Made by a program: the position numbers and the translations under genes
Assembly: GCA_014904985.1 (NCBI GenBank)
Contig: MU129198.1
Span: 1 to 60,149 of the forward strand
DNA length: 60,149 bases
Source: Hydnum rufescens UP504
Lineage: Eukaryota; Basidiomycota; Agaricomycetes; Cantharellales; Hydnaceae
Direction: 5' to 3'
In this document: one piece after another, positions 1 through 11,487 of the stretch
How the letters are laid out: each line of letters opens with the position of its first letter
How positions within the stretch are numbered: the stretch's first letter is position 1
Notes under the pieces: generated by a model
What the model was told of the DNA's origin: nothing
Databases searched by the model: none
The model's input: the letters and a program-made list of their open reading frames with translations, nothing else

Positions 1-239
1 ATGGAAGACGGCGGAAGGCTCTGGAAGGTTGGAGGCTGTGTGCAGGAAATAGTATTTATAGCCCTTCGCAGTTGGGGGATCACAGTTTCGATCTCTCAGG
101 ATTCCCACTGCAATAGGTGCGAGACTTGTGTGTCCCTTGTTGTGTGGTGTATACTCAGGATTCCCACTGCGATAGCGTGTGGTTAATTAATCTCTTTCCT
201 CTTTCTGTTTGTGGCTTCAACGGCAGTGTCGCCCTGACA
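1..239 (+). mobile_element. 3' end of an LTR (same family as the solo LTR at 46.8 kb)
   Basis: These bases match 47417-47656 almost perfectly, with one single-base indel and only a few substitutions. The match stops at the same CCTGACA terminus in both copies. The rest of the LTR lies outside the window, so I cannot tell whether this is a solo LTR or one end of a full element. The following bases are the start of a DDE transposase remnant, which suggests the LTR landed in an older transposon. The substitutions that separate the two copies fall at CpG sites. Confidence 0.85.
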
Positions 240-1165
240 GATACATATATTCATTGTTTTTTACACACACCTCTATGTTGGTCAATGCACACTTTGACTC
301 AAGCAACCCACAAATTGCCCAATGGTTGGGAGAAACAGTGCAAAGACCAATTTATGTGCCTTTCATACTATATCAAAATGCTCAATGTCCCTGCTGAGCT
401 TGTTATCAATGCTGATCAAATGGGGATATGCCTAATTCCTGCAGGAAGTAAATCATGGGCACCAATGGGAGCAAAACAGGTCATAACAATGGCTAAGGAG
501 GAGAAGAGCCAGTTTATGCTTATGGTAGCATCATCTGTGGCCAGCAAGGTGCTTCCATTCCAGTCTATTCACAAGGGAAAGACACCAGCAATTCTGCCCT
601 TGGCAAAAACTGTGCCAAGGGGGAGTCATTAGGGATTCTCTGGACTCTGGTGGTGACACCCATTGGAGCTCTATTGGAGCAATGAAAGAGGTGCATACCT
701 GTCTCTTGTTTTACTGCTTTATTACTTATTTTACATCTTTTTAGTGGGTACATAAAGTCTTCTCACCACACATTGAACATATCAAAAGGTGGCTCTCACT
801 TTCCAACCACCAGAAGGCAATACTATATATTGATGCATGGTCCATACATCAAAGTCCCAAGTTTAAATCATGGATGAAAGTGACTTATTCCCTCCCATCC
901 TGCTCCCAACCTGTTGACTTTGCTTTGTCCAAGTACAACAACAAGTGCCCTCCTGAACCCAGGAGGCACTTTGTTACACTGACCTGGGAGGACTTCACTT
1001 TCCTCTTTAGTCAAGATGATGATGGCCACATGGATCAAACAAAGAGAGGACAGACTGAGAAATGCCACCAAGAAACAGGGAGCCATAATGACACAGAAGT
1101 GAGCAAGAGTCTCCAGAACAAAAAGGGACAAGATCATGAGGAGGGTTGCAGAGAACAGTGCTGAC
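240..1165 (+). pseudogene. decayed DDE-superfamily transposase fragment
   Basis: Two open segments read as pieces of a DDE endonuclease of the kind common in basidiomycete transposons. The first (about 290-630) contains NADQMG, the first acidic position of the family, then APMGAKQVITMAKEEKS and VLPFQSIHKGKT. The second (about 740-1160) contains ILYIDAWSIHQSPKF, the second acidic position, followed by a degraded proline-containing stretch (LPSCSQPVDF) where the third position is expected. Stops and frame changes separate the segments, so no functional protein can be made. The N-terminal part is missing because the LTR ends immediately upstream. Confidence 0.7.
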
Positions 1166-2877
1166 AATGATCTCAACACTGGTGGTGTTCACTGGAGCTC
1201 AGTTCCCAAGGCTGTCCAAGACAAAACATTGATTTCTTTTTTTGGGTGGCACATGGTCATGTAATCATATTTGGGCCATGTAACCCCTTCACCATGGTGA
1301 GTTTCATGGTGACAGTGTAAGCAGGAAATGGAGGGTTGAATCCAACTACAGTCCACGATATGGAAACAAGGATGAAGAGAGGGGATCACAGGGTCAATCC
1401 AGGTGTTCAGGTCTTTGAAAAGGAGCAGTCTTTGGATGGGGGGGATGTACTACTTTGATAGAGGCTATCTAAACAGTGAATGGAGGGATCAGATCACACT
1501 CTAAGTCCTCCTCTTGAGAACCTATCAAAAGCATGATAAGTAGTGCTTGTGTTGTGGAGTTTACCCTTGGACCAGTGGCAGTTTCTCAAGCCTTCAAAAC
1601 TGGGGTGAGGGGAAAGACAATTGAAATTCACATCTCCTGCACTTAATATACATCACAGAAAAGTTCTATGGTAACCAGCAGAAAGGTGGGATTAAGGCAA
1701 AAATGATGAAAAAGGAATTAAGTCAAAAACTTCAAAACTGAAGGAGAGATTCAATTAACAAGTCAGAATAGGGGAATATGGCTTAGCCAAGGTATTCCTC
1801 CTCTCCTACTGAACAGAATCCCTTGGGGAAGAGTGGAACTGGTTGCCCTAGATGTACCCTCCATCAGACATAGTGTTCCGAAACCATAATTTCCTTTAGT
1901 AATCAGAAATGCGGAGATAAAAGTGAAATGAGACATGGGGAGACTAAATTACAGAAAGCCAAGTTCTAATCCACTCATTTTTCCCCTGGTATCATTTGAT
2001 GCAAATTTTTAGTGTCTTTCCAGGGGTGGTTGTTTCTAATGAATCAGATCAAAACTGGTGGAGATATTCATGAAATACTGAAGGATAGTGTGGAGCATGA
2101 GGTAAAATCAACCTGTAGGATGCAGTTCACATTCGATAAATGCATGTGTGGTACCATTAGATAGGTATTGATAGTAGCTTTCTGGGCGCCATTTTTCTGA
2201 GTCGATCCAATCAAAAATGAGGGAGATATTTGTGAAATACTCCTTGAGAGTATTAGAATAGCCCCTATTTGGCATGTGACTAATCTGCAAGTTGGATCCA
2301 AAGGATTAGGCAATCTTGATTATATAATTGGGACTCGTATATTGCCCTTGAGGCAATGGTATGGAACACTGGATTGAGCATCAATGAAGAGGGCAAGTTG
2401 AATTGCCAAAGCCACAATTGGCTGGACTCAAGGTAAATACAAAATCAGGTGGTCTGTTGAAGACCTGGAGATGGACAAATAATTGTCTCATATACAAGGT
2501 GGAGGAGAAGTGAGTGGGCCACAGTTTTGAAAGAGGGAATCCATGCTATTTAATAATAAAAGGAATGATGAGAGATGGAAGAAGCAGAGTTGAATATATT
2601 GGATTCATTTGAGGAGGTAGTTGGGCAATATTGTGAATTCTATGTGGTGGGGGTTTATCCCTCCAACAATGGGTAATTCAAGCAAATGCCACATATTAGT
2701 GGGGAGTCCCCCCCAGATGGTACCAACTAATTTGTCACATGTTCTTGGAGGCACAGGTGGTGTTGGAGTAGGTGGTTATCAGCTATGGTGTATTAGTATC
2801 ACATCCCCAATTGTGGCCTCCACCTTTTCCCCACTCTTCTGGCCCACTCTAGAGCCACTGTTATTTCTGAAAATTAT
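1166..2877. other. repeat-derived interval without a supportable gene
   Basis: AT-rich, CpG-poor sequence with only short open frames. Part of it (about 2040-2330) is an old copy of a repeat also present at 54.7-55.0 kb and is listed separately. I see no coding exon or RNA gene in the remainder. Confidence 0.6.
2040..2330 (-). repeat. degenerate copy of the 54.7-55.0 kb repeat
   Basis: Read on the minus strand, this stretch follows the plus strand around 54710-54960. Both contain ATAGGGGCT, an AAGGAGTATTT block, a GATCGACTC or near variant, and GCGCCCAGAAA, in the same order and spacing. Many CG dinucleotides in the 54.7-kb copy are TG or CA here, so this copy is older or more heavily mutated. 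Confidence 0.7.
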
Positions 2878-2950
2878 GGTGGAACCAGGGTTTGAACCTG
2901 GGGCCTCCTGCCTTCTAGTCAGGTGCTCTACCAACTGAGTTATCCCTCCA
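2878..2950 (-). tRNA. tRNA-like sequence, probably a pseudo-tRNA or SINE head
   Basis: On the minus strand the 73 nt fold as a tRNA cloverleaf. There is an acceptor stem with one mismatch, a D-arm containing CTCAGTTGGTAGAGC (A box), an anticodon loop CTAGAAG, and a perfect T-arm CCAGG-TTCAAAC-CCTGG (B box). The loop would give anticodon AGA (serine), but the long variable arm of serine tRNAs is absent and the anticodon stem has an A-G mismatch. I therefore favour a tRNA-derived repeat head over a working gene. It lies in a repeat island, which fits. Confidence 0.55.
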
Positions 2951-3025
2951 GTTCTGGAGATGGAACTTACTTTCCAACAGCCACCCCCTTTTATTATATA
3001 TAGCACGAGTAAAGGCTGTCACCCG

Positions 3026-3235
3026 TGCATGCCAGCTTGTACTCTTGCCTTAGGTGGCTGCTTTGTCCATACATGGCTGGTACTCTTGCCTTAGGTGGCT
3101 GCTTTGTCCATACATGAATTGTACTCTTGCCTTAGGTGGCTGTTTTGTCCATACATGAATTGTACTCTTGCCTTAGGTGGCTGCTTTGTCCATACATGGC
3201 TTGTACCCCTGCCTTAGGTGGCTGCTGTGAGCCTA
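3026..3235. repeat. minisatellite, unit about 41 bp
   Basis: About five tandem copies of a unit built around GCCTTAGGTGGCTGCTTTG, TCCATACATG and a TGTACTCTT joint, with small changes between copies. No coding potential. Confidence 0.85.
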
Positions 3236-3259
3236 TGGTGCCAGCTTTGAGCCTGCCAT

Positions 3260-3990
3260 TGTTAGTATGAGAGGATTGGACCAATCTTGTTTTTATTACA
3301 TAATCCACATGATGTATATAGCTTCGGAATTCCTAATCTCCTATCAAGTTTTTCTTTTGCCAACAGCCTATGGGCCCCAATTAAGCTCTGTGATACCTGG
3401 AGATTAACCCACAGTGAAGTGGTGTTCCTGTCTCCCTGGCTCTAATGTCCCCATGCTGCATGCACCACCCTCCTTGTGTCCATGAATCCCACCATGTGTG
3501 TGGATTCATCACATGACCAAACCCAAACTCATATTCAACCCATGACACTGTATCTGAAAGTATAGCCTGTATTGACTTGAAGCTGTAACCTGCAACCATG
3601 GCCCCTGTGGCTAACCTGCAACTGAAACTGAAACCATACCTGTACCCTGAAAAAGTTACCTGACTGTATTGTGGCTGACCTGCACCCATAACCCAAACCC
3701 ATGACTGTAATCCATAACCCATAATGCTATTACACCCCATCTTCACCTATCACATGCACACCCTCCATTCCTTTGTACTGCCAGTGCAGATATCCCTTAT
3801 GTAACCAACCCAGCCACTCTTTTTTTTTCATTTGTTCCTGGTGGACTTTTTTTCTATTCTGATTGAGACCTGTTGTCTGCTGTTGGGATTGGATCAGTCT
3901 CATCTTGATTATGTAATCCACATGATGTACAGTATATAGCTCAGGAACCCCTGACCCCCCTATTAAGTTTTTCTCTCACTAACAGCCATA
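3260..3990. repeat. two diverged direct repeats, LTR-end-like
   Basis: Segments at about 3271-3370 and 3885-3990 share the order GATTGGA, CATAATCCACATGATGTA or near variant, a TATAGCT block, TAAGTTTTTCT or near variant and AACAGCC. They are about 600 bp apart in the same orientation. Duplicated retroelement ends are the simplest reading. The interval between them shows no transposon protein. Confidence 0.5.
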
Positions 3991-4244
3991 AGTCTGTATG
4001 CCTGCATTTAAAAAATGATATAATCTGTATTTTCATGAGATAACCACATTGATTATGCCAAATTGAAATGCATTTCATCAAGGTATTTTAAATGGAAATT
4101 CATATTAGAATAGCATTTGGGACTCTGGGCCAATACACTTGTTTCTAAGGATGTCAAATTCAGATGTGGAATCAAGACAATGCTCCCCATATGCACTCTA
4201 CAGAATATGCCCATATTCTCATCCAGTGCGCCCTTTGCTAATAC

Positions 4245-4925
4245 ACCCCCCCTGGGTGGTAACACCCCCTTCCCTTGCTGGTAATACCCCCCTTATTGGT
4301 AACACTCCTTCCCTTCCCCCCTTATTGTAATACTCCCCCTTCCCTTGCTGGTAATACCCCCCCCCCCTTATTGGTAATATCCCCCTTCCCTTGCTGGAAT
4401 ACCCCCCCCCTTATTGGTAATACTCCCCTTCCCTTGCTGGTAATACCCCCCCCCTTATTGGTAACACTCCCCTTCCCTTGCTGGTAATACCCCCCCCCTT
4501 ATTGGTAACACTCCCCCTTCCCTTGCTGGTAATACCCCCCCCCTTATTGGTAACACTCCCCTTCCCTTGCTGGTAATACCTCCCCCACCCTTATTGGTAC
4601 CACTGCCCCTTCCCTTATTGGTACCACCCCCCTTCCCTTCCTGATAACACCCCCCTCCCTTCCTGGTAACAACCCCCCTTCCCTTCCTGGTAATACCCCC
4701 CCCCTATTGGCAACACTCCCCTTCCCTTCCTGGTAATACCTCCCCCCCCCTGCTGGCAACAACCCCCCCTTGTTGGTAACACCCCCCTGGTAATACCCCC
4801 CCTTCCTGGTAACACCCCCCTCCCTTCCTGGTAATACCCCCCCCTTCCTGGTAACACCCCCCTCCCTTCCTGGTAATACCCCCCCTTCCTGGTAATACCC
4901 CCCCCTCTGGAGTTACCAACCTCCC
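4245..4925. repeat. C-rich satellite, unit about 44 bp
   Basis: Roughly fifteen tandem copies of a unit containing CCCTTCCCTTGCTGGTAA and CCCCCCCTTATTGGTAA blocks. The length varies mainly in the C runs, and the later units shift to a CTTCCTGGTAAC type. The long glycine-rich minus-strand frames here are by-products of the repeat and not genes. Confidence 0.95.
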
Positions 4926-5040
4926 CTAACAAACCCCCTTGGAATTAGACCCACCCCCCGGGCAAGTGGATTGATTGTGCTCCCTCGGTACCACTTAGAA
5001 GTGCCAGTACATAGGATTCTAATTACCAAGTAAGTGTGTA

Positions 5041-5120
5041 GTCTCCTTAGTCTTATTGGTTAAGGTGGATTGCTGCTGTAATGGCATTAAGAGGTTCCAT
5101 GTTCAAACCTGAGTGAGAGT
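5041..5120 (+). repeat. tRNA-derived SINE-like head
   Basis: There is an A-box-like stretch TTAGTCTTATTGGTTAAGG, then 35-40 nt, then a B-box-like GTTCAAACC with partial T-arm pairing and a T-rich tail. This is the internal Pol III promoter layout of tRNA-derived SINEs. The cloverleaf pairing is poor, so it is not a tRNA gene. Confidence 0.4.
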
Positions 5121-5264
5121 GTTTGTTTTTGGCACCTTGGCTCTCATCACATGGGATCCACCGGCTCACTGCCCAGTTCAAACTCCGCAGATGAGCTAAG
5201 CAAAATTGAAACTCCGAAGATGAGGTAATCCTCGACCTAACTCCCTTCTGTTATAGATTCTGTT

Positions 5265-5295
<31 letters not shown>

Positions 5296-5296
5296 T
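5265..5296. repeat. (TAGA)n microsatellite
   Basis: About eight perfect TAGA units, flanked by two copies of ATTCTGTTATAGAT. Confidence 0.95.
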
Positions 5297-5762
5297 AGAT
5301 TCTGTTATAGATAGGTACTGTGTGTAATCCCCCACTGGTTTGTACCTCCGTGCACACACACGAGGTTCTTTATCCCAAAAGGTGGAACTCTTGGTCAAAA
5401 TTGGACAGTAGGTGAACTTTGCACTTGTGATGCCACAACTCAAAGTCACAAAAAAAAGATAGCCCTGTGGTGTTCCTATTACACCACTTTTTGCTTACAG
5501 CTCAATGACTTCTACTGTTTTATGGACCTCTCTTTCATACCACAGTAAAAAAAATCCATCATCTGTTGAGAAGATTTTTGACTCTGTGACTCGACTCGAC
5601 TTGGCTCAATTCAGTTGAGTCTCTGTAACACTACTGCCAATCATTATTATGGAATGTTCTACATTCTGAAGGGACATTATTCAGACCCCCAACTTTGTGA
5701 TGGGTGTGGTGTGGAAGATGTGCACTCTGTGGGTAGGTCCCGTGCCCCTGCAATGACTGACC

Positions 5763-6270
5763 ATGCAGCATGTTAAAGAGCCTGAGCCTATCGAATTGAG
5801 AGTGCACCCTGAAATGGACGCCGTCTGTCGAGGCAACGGGACACCACCTGCATCGCCTCCTCTCCTCAATTACACGTATGGTACCGCGTTATACAAACAT
5901 TGGGGTGTTGGAGGGAAATTCAAAGGCCTTCTTGACCGCTACTCGCCTCAACACTATGGCGCGGCGCTAGCCTAGGCTCCTTTTCCACAGCAACTCTCGC
6001 CTGACCCTTCGGAGCCAGAGCATCTAAGCGATCTAGATTGGGTCCCAGACCGTGGTAGTGCCTCAAGCTACAGTCACGATAACGAGTTACTGGAGGCATT
6101 GGATCGCTTTGCTGAGCTCCATTACTTGCTGATGGGGAAGACTCCCGAAATGATGGAAGGTGAGGCCCAACGAATTGCCGACGAAGCAGAGTCACGCGAC
6201 AGGCTGGCAAGTGAACTAAAGGTCCAAGACAACTTTGGTTCGTATCTCCCTCGTTTTGTTTGGACTTGAG
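5763..6270 (+). pseudogene. hypothetical protein, 5' portion, one in-frame stop
   Basis: One frame stays protein-like for about 168 codons from ATG 5763. It reads YTYGTALYKHWGVGGKFKG and LLDRYSPQHYGAALA, then a single TAG, then an acidic helical segment including ELLEALDRFAELHYLL and EAESRDRLASELKVQDNF. The last base of the open part is followed by a plausible donor (GTTCGT) near 6239. I do not recognise the family. The base composition is like the genes to the right and unlike the repeats to the left. The TAG could be a C-to-T change of a glutamine codon, a consensus error, or lie in an intron I could not place. A minus-strand open frame of 164 codons overlaps it but has no protein character. 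Confidence 0.45.
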
Positions 6271-6690
6271 CACGGTTAACATGGCGAGCCTAGGGGTGCT
6301 GATTGGGTTTCTGAACACCTTTCTTGGGGCTACCCTTGCTGTTGGTGTAAGTGACTGTGTTGGTGCTGATGGTGTAGGAAGCCCGCCTGGCTGGGTCTTG
6401 GATGACAGAATCATAGGTGCGATAATTACGAGCTACCCACATCCCATCTATGCTGCGTTTGTCTCAGGCAGGCCGTTTGCTATGTTGGTCAAGTCGCGAG
6501 CAATTTCCATTTCTCCTTCGAGGACTTTAAGGTCTGCATAAACTATAGACAGATGATCTCCTGCCCCTCGACACTTCTTGCGCCACTATTCTCACCACCT
6601 GATCTGCGGATGTGTCTTTATCGTTTATTACAATATTATTATGACGGGGCATCTGCGTTCCCAAGGAATGATGTTACACAAAGATATTGG
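6271..6690. other. gap before the RNF220-like gene
   Basis: It contains a glycine-rich plus-strand open frame (6260-6541) that I cannot assign. It may be further exons of the preceding hypothetical gene. No feature here is supportable on its own. Confidence 0.4.
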
Positions 6691-8496
6691 TCATAAATAT
6701 ATCCTGCGTAGATTCGACGCGGCCGAGATATGTTTGCATATTGGGCAGAGCTTCGTCGAGCCCAGGCAGCGGAGCCAACATGTATTGCAGAAAACGTGCC
6801 AGCATGCCACCGATACCGTGGGTCCGTATAAGATTCGAGGCATATCCGACATACAGGCGATGATAAAGAAGAGGCGTGGAGATGTGGAAGCGGAACCTGC
6901 GGATGAGAAGACGATTCCTTAGGCAGGGTGAAGGAGGGACTTGTCAGAACCATTCAAGAGATTCGCAAGAGGCGCAGGCGCAGCTGCAATAGGGGTGGAC
7001 TTACCAACACTTTGATTTTGCGCTCCAAGGCACGAACGAGTTCGTCCGTATCCCCAGAGCGTTTGAGCGGCACGGATGGATTCGTCAATGTCACGGTGCG
7101 CCTCTTCCGCCGCTATTTTATCACCGGTATTGATATCATTATGTCTGTCGAGTGACCTTTCCAGCCGCCACCAGATCTCGTAATGATATCCCCCGAATAC
7201 TTGCGCTTGGTATCGTGCTCGTGGTGGATGGACCCGGTGCGGAAACCCCATGGTCATCCCCATTATCGTTGTCCTCAATGTCGATGTCGTCGTCTGGTTG
7301 AAGAGGAAGGATATCACCTTCTGTGAATTGTGCATTGCCGAAAACCTCTTCGTCTGACCCCTCGATATCCAGTTCGTCATCGACGTCATGCGCGGTTCGA
7401 TCCCGGACGCTGAATCCAGTGCCTATACCATCAAACAAAGAAACGTGTTCGATATGTAGAGGCGGAAGTCCAATAGACACTTGGGAATAGATACGCACCA
7501 GAAAATCCAGCAAGAGCGGTCACTCTTATACGAGTCTCTCCATTGAATTGGTACGTCTCGTCACCGGTGGAAAGACCCCCCGTCCCAGTACCAGAGTCAA
7601 GTGCGGCACCCATCTCATTTCGAAACGCTTCGCTGGCAGCCATCTCCGCAAGGCAACGATCCACATGCTCAGAAAGGGTCTCCCCTGTAGTGATCTCCGT
7701 TTGACAGACTGGGCACGTAGACAGGTGTGTGTGTCCGTCCCCCTGAGCGTTATTAGTGTTGTTGCCACGGGTAGGCCCGTCGAGATCTTCAAGCACGGCA
7801 CGGGAGAGCTCTTTTGTCTTGGTGTGTCGGGCGCGTCTGTTGCGTTGCAAGAGGCGGATGGTGCTCTCCGCGTTGGAGGGCGTGGTGCGCATGCCTATGG
7901 CGGATGTGCGCGCTGCTGTGCGTAGTTTGGGCGTTATGCTCTGTCGGGCGCGGATGGCAGCTCGGCGTGTGCTTGGGCTAGCAGAATAATGTAAACCATG
8001 GAACGGCCGAATGGGCATTAGGATTCCAGGAAAGAAAATAGAGAGAACGGTGAGGACGCACCCAGCTTGTTGTTCTGAACTGGGATCAATCTCGTACAGG
8101 GGGTCCTCGGGTGCGGGGGAGGGAATTCGGAGGTACATTTCGTCGACGCGCTGGAGCTCCAATTGACTATGCGACGCCAGCAATCGGAGTGGAATCCACT
8201 CGTCACAGACTGGACATTGTTTGGTAACGGCTCGCTTCGCTACATGGGCCCAAGTTCGGAATTGAGTGAATTCCTGTTTTTTTTTGGCCCCTTGGACTTG
8301 AACTCGATGGTGAATGGGGAGGCTACCTACATTTCTTTGCGATGACATTGGCGTGAATAATATCCTCGGGATCAGAGAGCGTTCCAGATTCATTGTCAGA
8401 ATCGTCCTCTGGCACGGCACGTTTCTTGCCCCTGTGAAATTGTGTCAATATTACTTCTAGTCAGAAAGCCTCGGAATTATCTGACTTGGATCGCAT
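6691..8496 (-). CDS. RNF220-like RING E3 ubiquitin-protein ligase
   Basis: Probable E3 ubiquitin ligase. The upstream exons carry two C2H-type zinc-binding segments: CPVCDEW with its downstream H, and CPVCQTEI with EHVDRC. An acidic middle region ends in QFTEGDILPLQPDDDIDIE. The C-terminal RING reads CRICLESYTDP then VSVACWHVFCNTCWLRC and LGSTKLCPIC, ending LRRIYL at the TGA at 6691. This order matches the RNF220 family. The start is ATG 8496, which opens an 11-nt first exon. A 54-nt intron (8432-8485) then restores a lysine-rich frame. Further introns lie near 8300, 7990-8070, 7440-7520, 7190-7240 and 6890-6970. One base seems to be missing inside the RING at about 6820, in a GGG run between TDP and VSVACWH. 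I think this is a sequence error because both sides are perfectly conserved. The gene diverges from ureF across 422 bp. Confidence 0.85.
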
Positions 8497-8918
8497 TAGT
8501 ACTATTGCAGGCTATCCTAAACGCTGTGTGAGAACAGCAGATCCCTCCGAGAAGAACAGCTGGTGTCACTAAGGATGGATTGGACAGTGTCGAGTTGGAT
8601 GAGGAAAGGTGGGAACAATCACGTGCACTCGGCGCTCTCCTCGTCGAAAACAGTGTCTCGTAGTGCGCCCTAGAATAGCAGGAACCATACTTTGGGTGTT
8701 TTGGATATGTGGTGTGGACTGGATCTTCGTGTCCTTTGGATTGTTTTGGATGGTTTCAGAGCGCCAGATCACGTGAGGACTCTTGACTGAACCTAATATT
8801 GTGTTGTGAAGCGAACTTATGGACTGGTTTGGACCAGATCTCCATAACCAAATCGCCGCAATAGTCCCTAGCACGCGACGAACGAATCCCTCGCGCCAAC
8901 CTGTGCGCATCACCTGCA
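8497..8918. promoter_or_regulatory. divergent intergenic region, RNF220-like / ureF
   Basis: 422 bp separate the two opposed start codons. It presumably carries both promoters. No clear TATA element is visible. Confidence 0.5.
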
Positions 8919-9913
8919 ATGGATGAAGACACGGAGATGTATCTCATGCTCCTGCTCTCGGACGGTAACCTTCCCACTGGCTCATTCGTTGCCTCCTCTG
9001 GGCTCGAAGCCTATGTAAAGCATGGCTTCTTTGGGATTCCCTCGAGTAATAGCGGCCCAACTCGTACGAGCTCGCTCACATCCAGTCCATCTCCACCCTC
9101 ACTCACTCGTTCGACGATCAACTTCATCCGCGACAGTCTCCAAACATATGCGCACTGTTCACTTCCTTTTATATCCGCCGTGCACGACGTTTGTCGTCCT
9201 GTAAAGGATGAGTCTGCCACTGGCGCTGCCGATGATGCATTAACGTCCCTGAAGGAACTCGATGATTTATACGAGTCTATGACCCTAAACCACATCGCAC
9301 GCAGGGCTTCCAAGGCCCAAGGTGTGGCTCTTCTCACCCTTTTGTCTCGAGGCATGACTCGGCCTTTGTGGCTCCAAGATCCCCCTGCAGGGAGTCCAGA
9401 TAAAAGTATACTTCTGGAGAAGTTGGCAGACGATCTCAAACTAGAAATCCGAAAGGGAGTGGTTTACGGCCACCTGCCAATATGTTGGGGGATCTTGACC
9501 GCTACTCTGGGTCTCTCTTGCGGTGTGTATTTTTCTCGTTTTCACTATGGACTCCTGGAAGTTGTATAGCAGTCAGTCCTGATCGTAATATATCCCATGC
9601 AGAGCGCAGCAAGCACTTGCACATATTCCTTCACGCTAGATCCCTTGTGTCCGCATCCATCCGGATGAACACGCTTGGTCCATACGCGGCACAGCAACTT
9701 CTCCTGCACGTCATCCGTCCCCTCATCGATAACGTCGTCATGGACTGCTCCAAGTCTCAAATATGTCTCGTCCGTCGTAGCCCGTCCACTATCGTGCTGG
9801 TGGATCCGACGGTCGATGATGAGGAAGAAAATGGCCCGGCGACGACATGGCCGTTGGGCGAAATACTCGGTGCACGACATGACTTGCAGCACTCGCGTAT
9901 ATTTAATAGCTAA
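8919..9913 (+). CDS. ureF: urease accessory protein UreF
   Basis: UreF works with UreD and UreG to load nickel into the urease active site in the cytosol. The N-terminus reads LLSDGNLPTGSFVASSGLEA, the family signature. Further conserved blocks are ARRASKAQGVALLTL, GVVYGHLPICWGILTATLGL, FLHARSLVSASIRMN and GPYAAQQLLLHVI. The protein ends with HDLQHSRIFNS. Two exons, 8919-9522 and 9603-9913, are joined by an 80-nt GT-AG intron with phase 1, giving 304 codons in an unbroken frame. This is one of the few genes here without a frame break. The length is normal for fungal UreF, and no other urease gene is in the window. Confidence 0.95.
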
Positions 9914-11487
9914 CTGAAGTGGCTATCGGCCTGATTTAATTTTTTATTTGTCTCACGAGCTCTGATAAAATGTACATATACAATACACTCTTGTCTCTCT
10001 TTTTATAGTTTATAGTGCCTTGTCAACCGGCGAGTATAAGAACCCTGATACAACATAAGGGGAAATGTAGTTGTAGTGACAGATGAAGAGGAAGCCGCAA
10101 TATATGCTCGCTTAAAGGTATGCTTGGGCTAATACCATTTCCCTGTTAGTCACAGTGCGGCATGTTCTTTAGGCAAAGAGGTGGCAGGGAGGAAGCGCGC
10201 CAGAGTTAAATCAGAGCCTTCAGTGGAATGATCTGTAGTGAGGTGGTTGGGAAGACTGCTCTTTCCTACATTCAGAGGTCCGGAAATGGCGGGACGAATG
10301 CCTGAGCGTGAGATTTCTCCAGACCGATTGTTATCCAGATACGTATTGCGCAAAGTCCGGGCCTAGATACGTGCTGCACGCAAGTTGGATAAAACTACGG
10401 CGTACAGAAGAGCACACTGTCCAGAATCATATACCCCTGCTTTGATTTCTCCTCCCTCTCCAAAATCAAGGAGGGCCACTACAGAAGCAAGGCATCTGAT
10501 TAAGATCGTTGCAGGAGGACCTCGGATTGTTTCTTGATTTCCCACTCGAAGACAAATGAAAACGAATGCACCAACGGACGGTAGCAAGGTAGAGACGAAT
10601 TACAGTGGCAGATCTGAGACCCAATTTGGGTTGTACATCAGTCTCTGCGTCGGCCAGATACTCTGTACCCCTGTCAAGTTGATATGGCCGCTCTTGAATG
10701 CCCAGCGAATGAATCCCCCGAGCTTCACATAATGGAGAGTGGGCAGATGCGATAGAGTGGAGAGGACAGCGGAGGCAACAGCATGACCTGGACGTGCAAT
10801 TCGAGGACGTCGCGCGAAGCTAGACGTACTAGGGACTAGTTATACATCTTACAACACCAGTTAAATGCCGTGGCAGTTTGCCTCAGAGACGGGAAGCAGA
10901 CGAAGTCTGAAAGAATACGGCCATTCTGTTATATAGGACTCTTAAAATTCTAGGATGAACGACCAGGGACCTGAAGAGTATCCACGATGTGTTTGCGCCT
11001 GGTTCTTGAAGACATTGTCTTTCTGTGCTCATCGCAGCTCGGCTATGCGAAACAAGCACGGAAATCCATCGTGCGCATGTGAGCCCGAGATGCGTATCAC
11101 ACAGATTTCACCTCGGCTGAAGGAGTCGCCAGAGCATATATCGTGTCCCACTGAGAGGGACTGGGCAGAAGAGATGTCTTGATGCACTATGGAAAACGAG
11201 CGTCGTGATGCGGCCGAGACGAGCTGAACGGTAAACAACTGCGACTCCTATCCAAGGCTCACATTCCATGAACAGTTCGAGATCCAAGGACATCAATCCT
11301 CAAAATCCAGCTCATAGCCAATCGAAGTAGTCGGAACAGACAGGTCCTCCTAGTCAGAATAAATGAACAGACATTGGTTATCTCCAAGTGTGTTGATTGC
11401 AACGTCACTCAAGTGTCACGTTTCTTGGCTGTCCTCGGAAGTGGCCGCCTGCCTCACTGGGAAATTTCCCTTTTTCCCAACTTCGCG
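9914..11487. other. 1.6-kb interval without a confident gene
   Basis: Several short minus-strand open pieces look faintly protein-like: LHYVKLGGFIRWAFKSGH near 10700, EIKAGVYDSGQCALLYAVVL near 10400, and a segment ending LARFLPATSLPKEHAAL at 10150. They could be exons of one unknown minus-strand gene, but I could not find splice sites linking them and recognise no family. Confidence 0.4.

Noticed and set aside
2878..2950. Functional tRNA-Ser(AGA)
   Set aside because: No long variable arm, a mismatch in the anticodon stem and a location in repeats argue against a working serine tRNA.
4544..4932. Glycine-rich minus-strand ORFs over the C-rich satellite
   Set aside because: The frames follow the tandem repeat exactly and have no start context or homology character. 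They are artefacts.
5920..6414. 164-codon minus-strand ORF
   Set aside because: The plus strand of the same DNA encodes a more protein-like acidic helical sequence, and the minus frame is proline/arginine-biased shadow.
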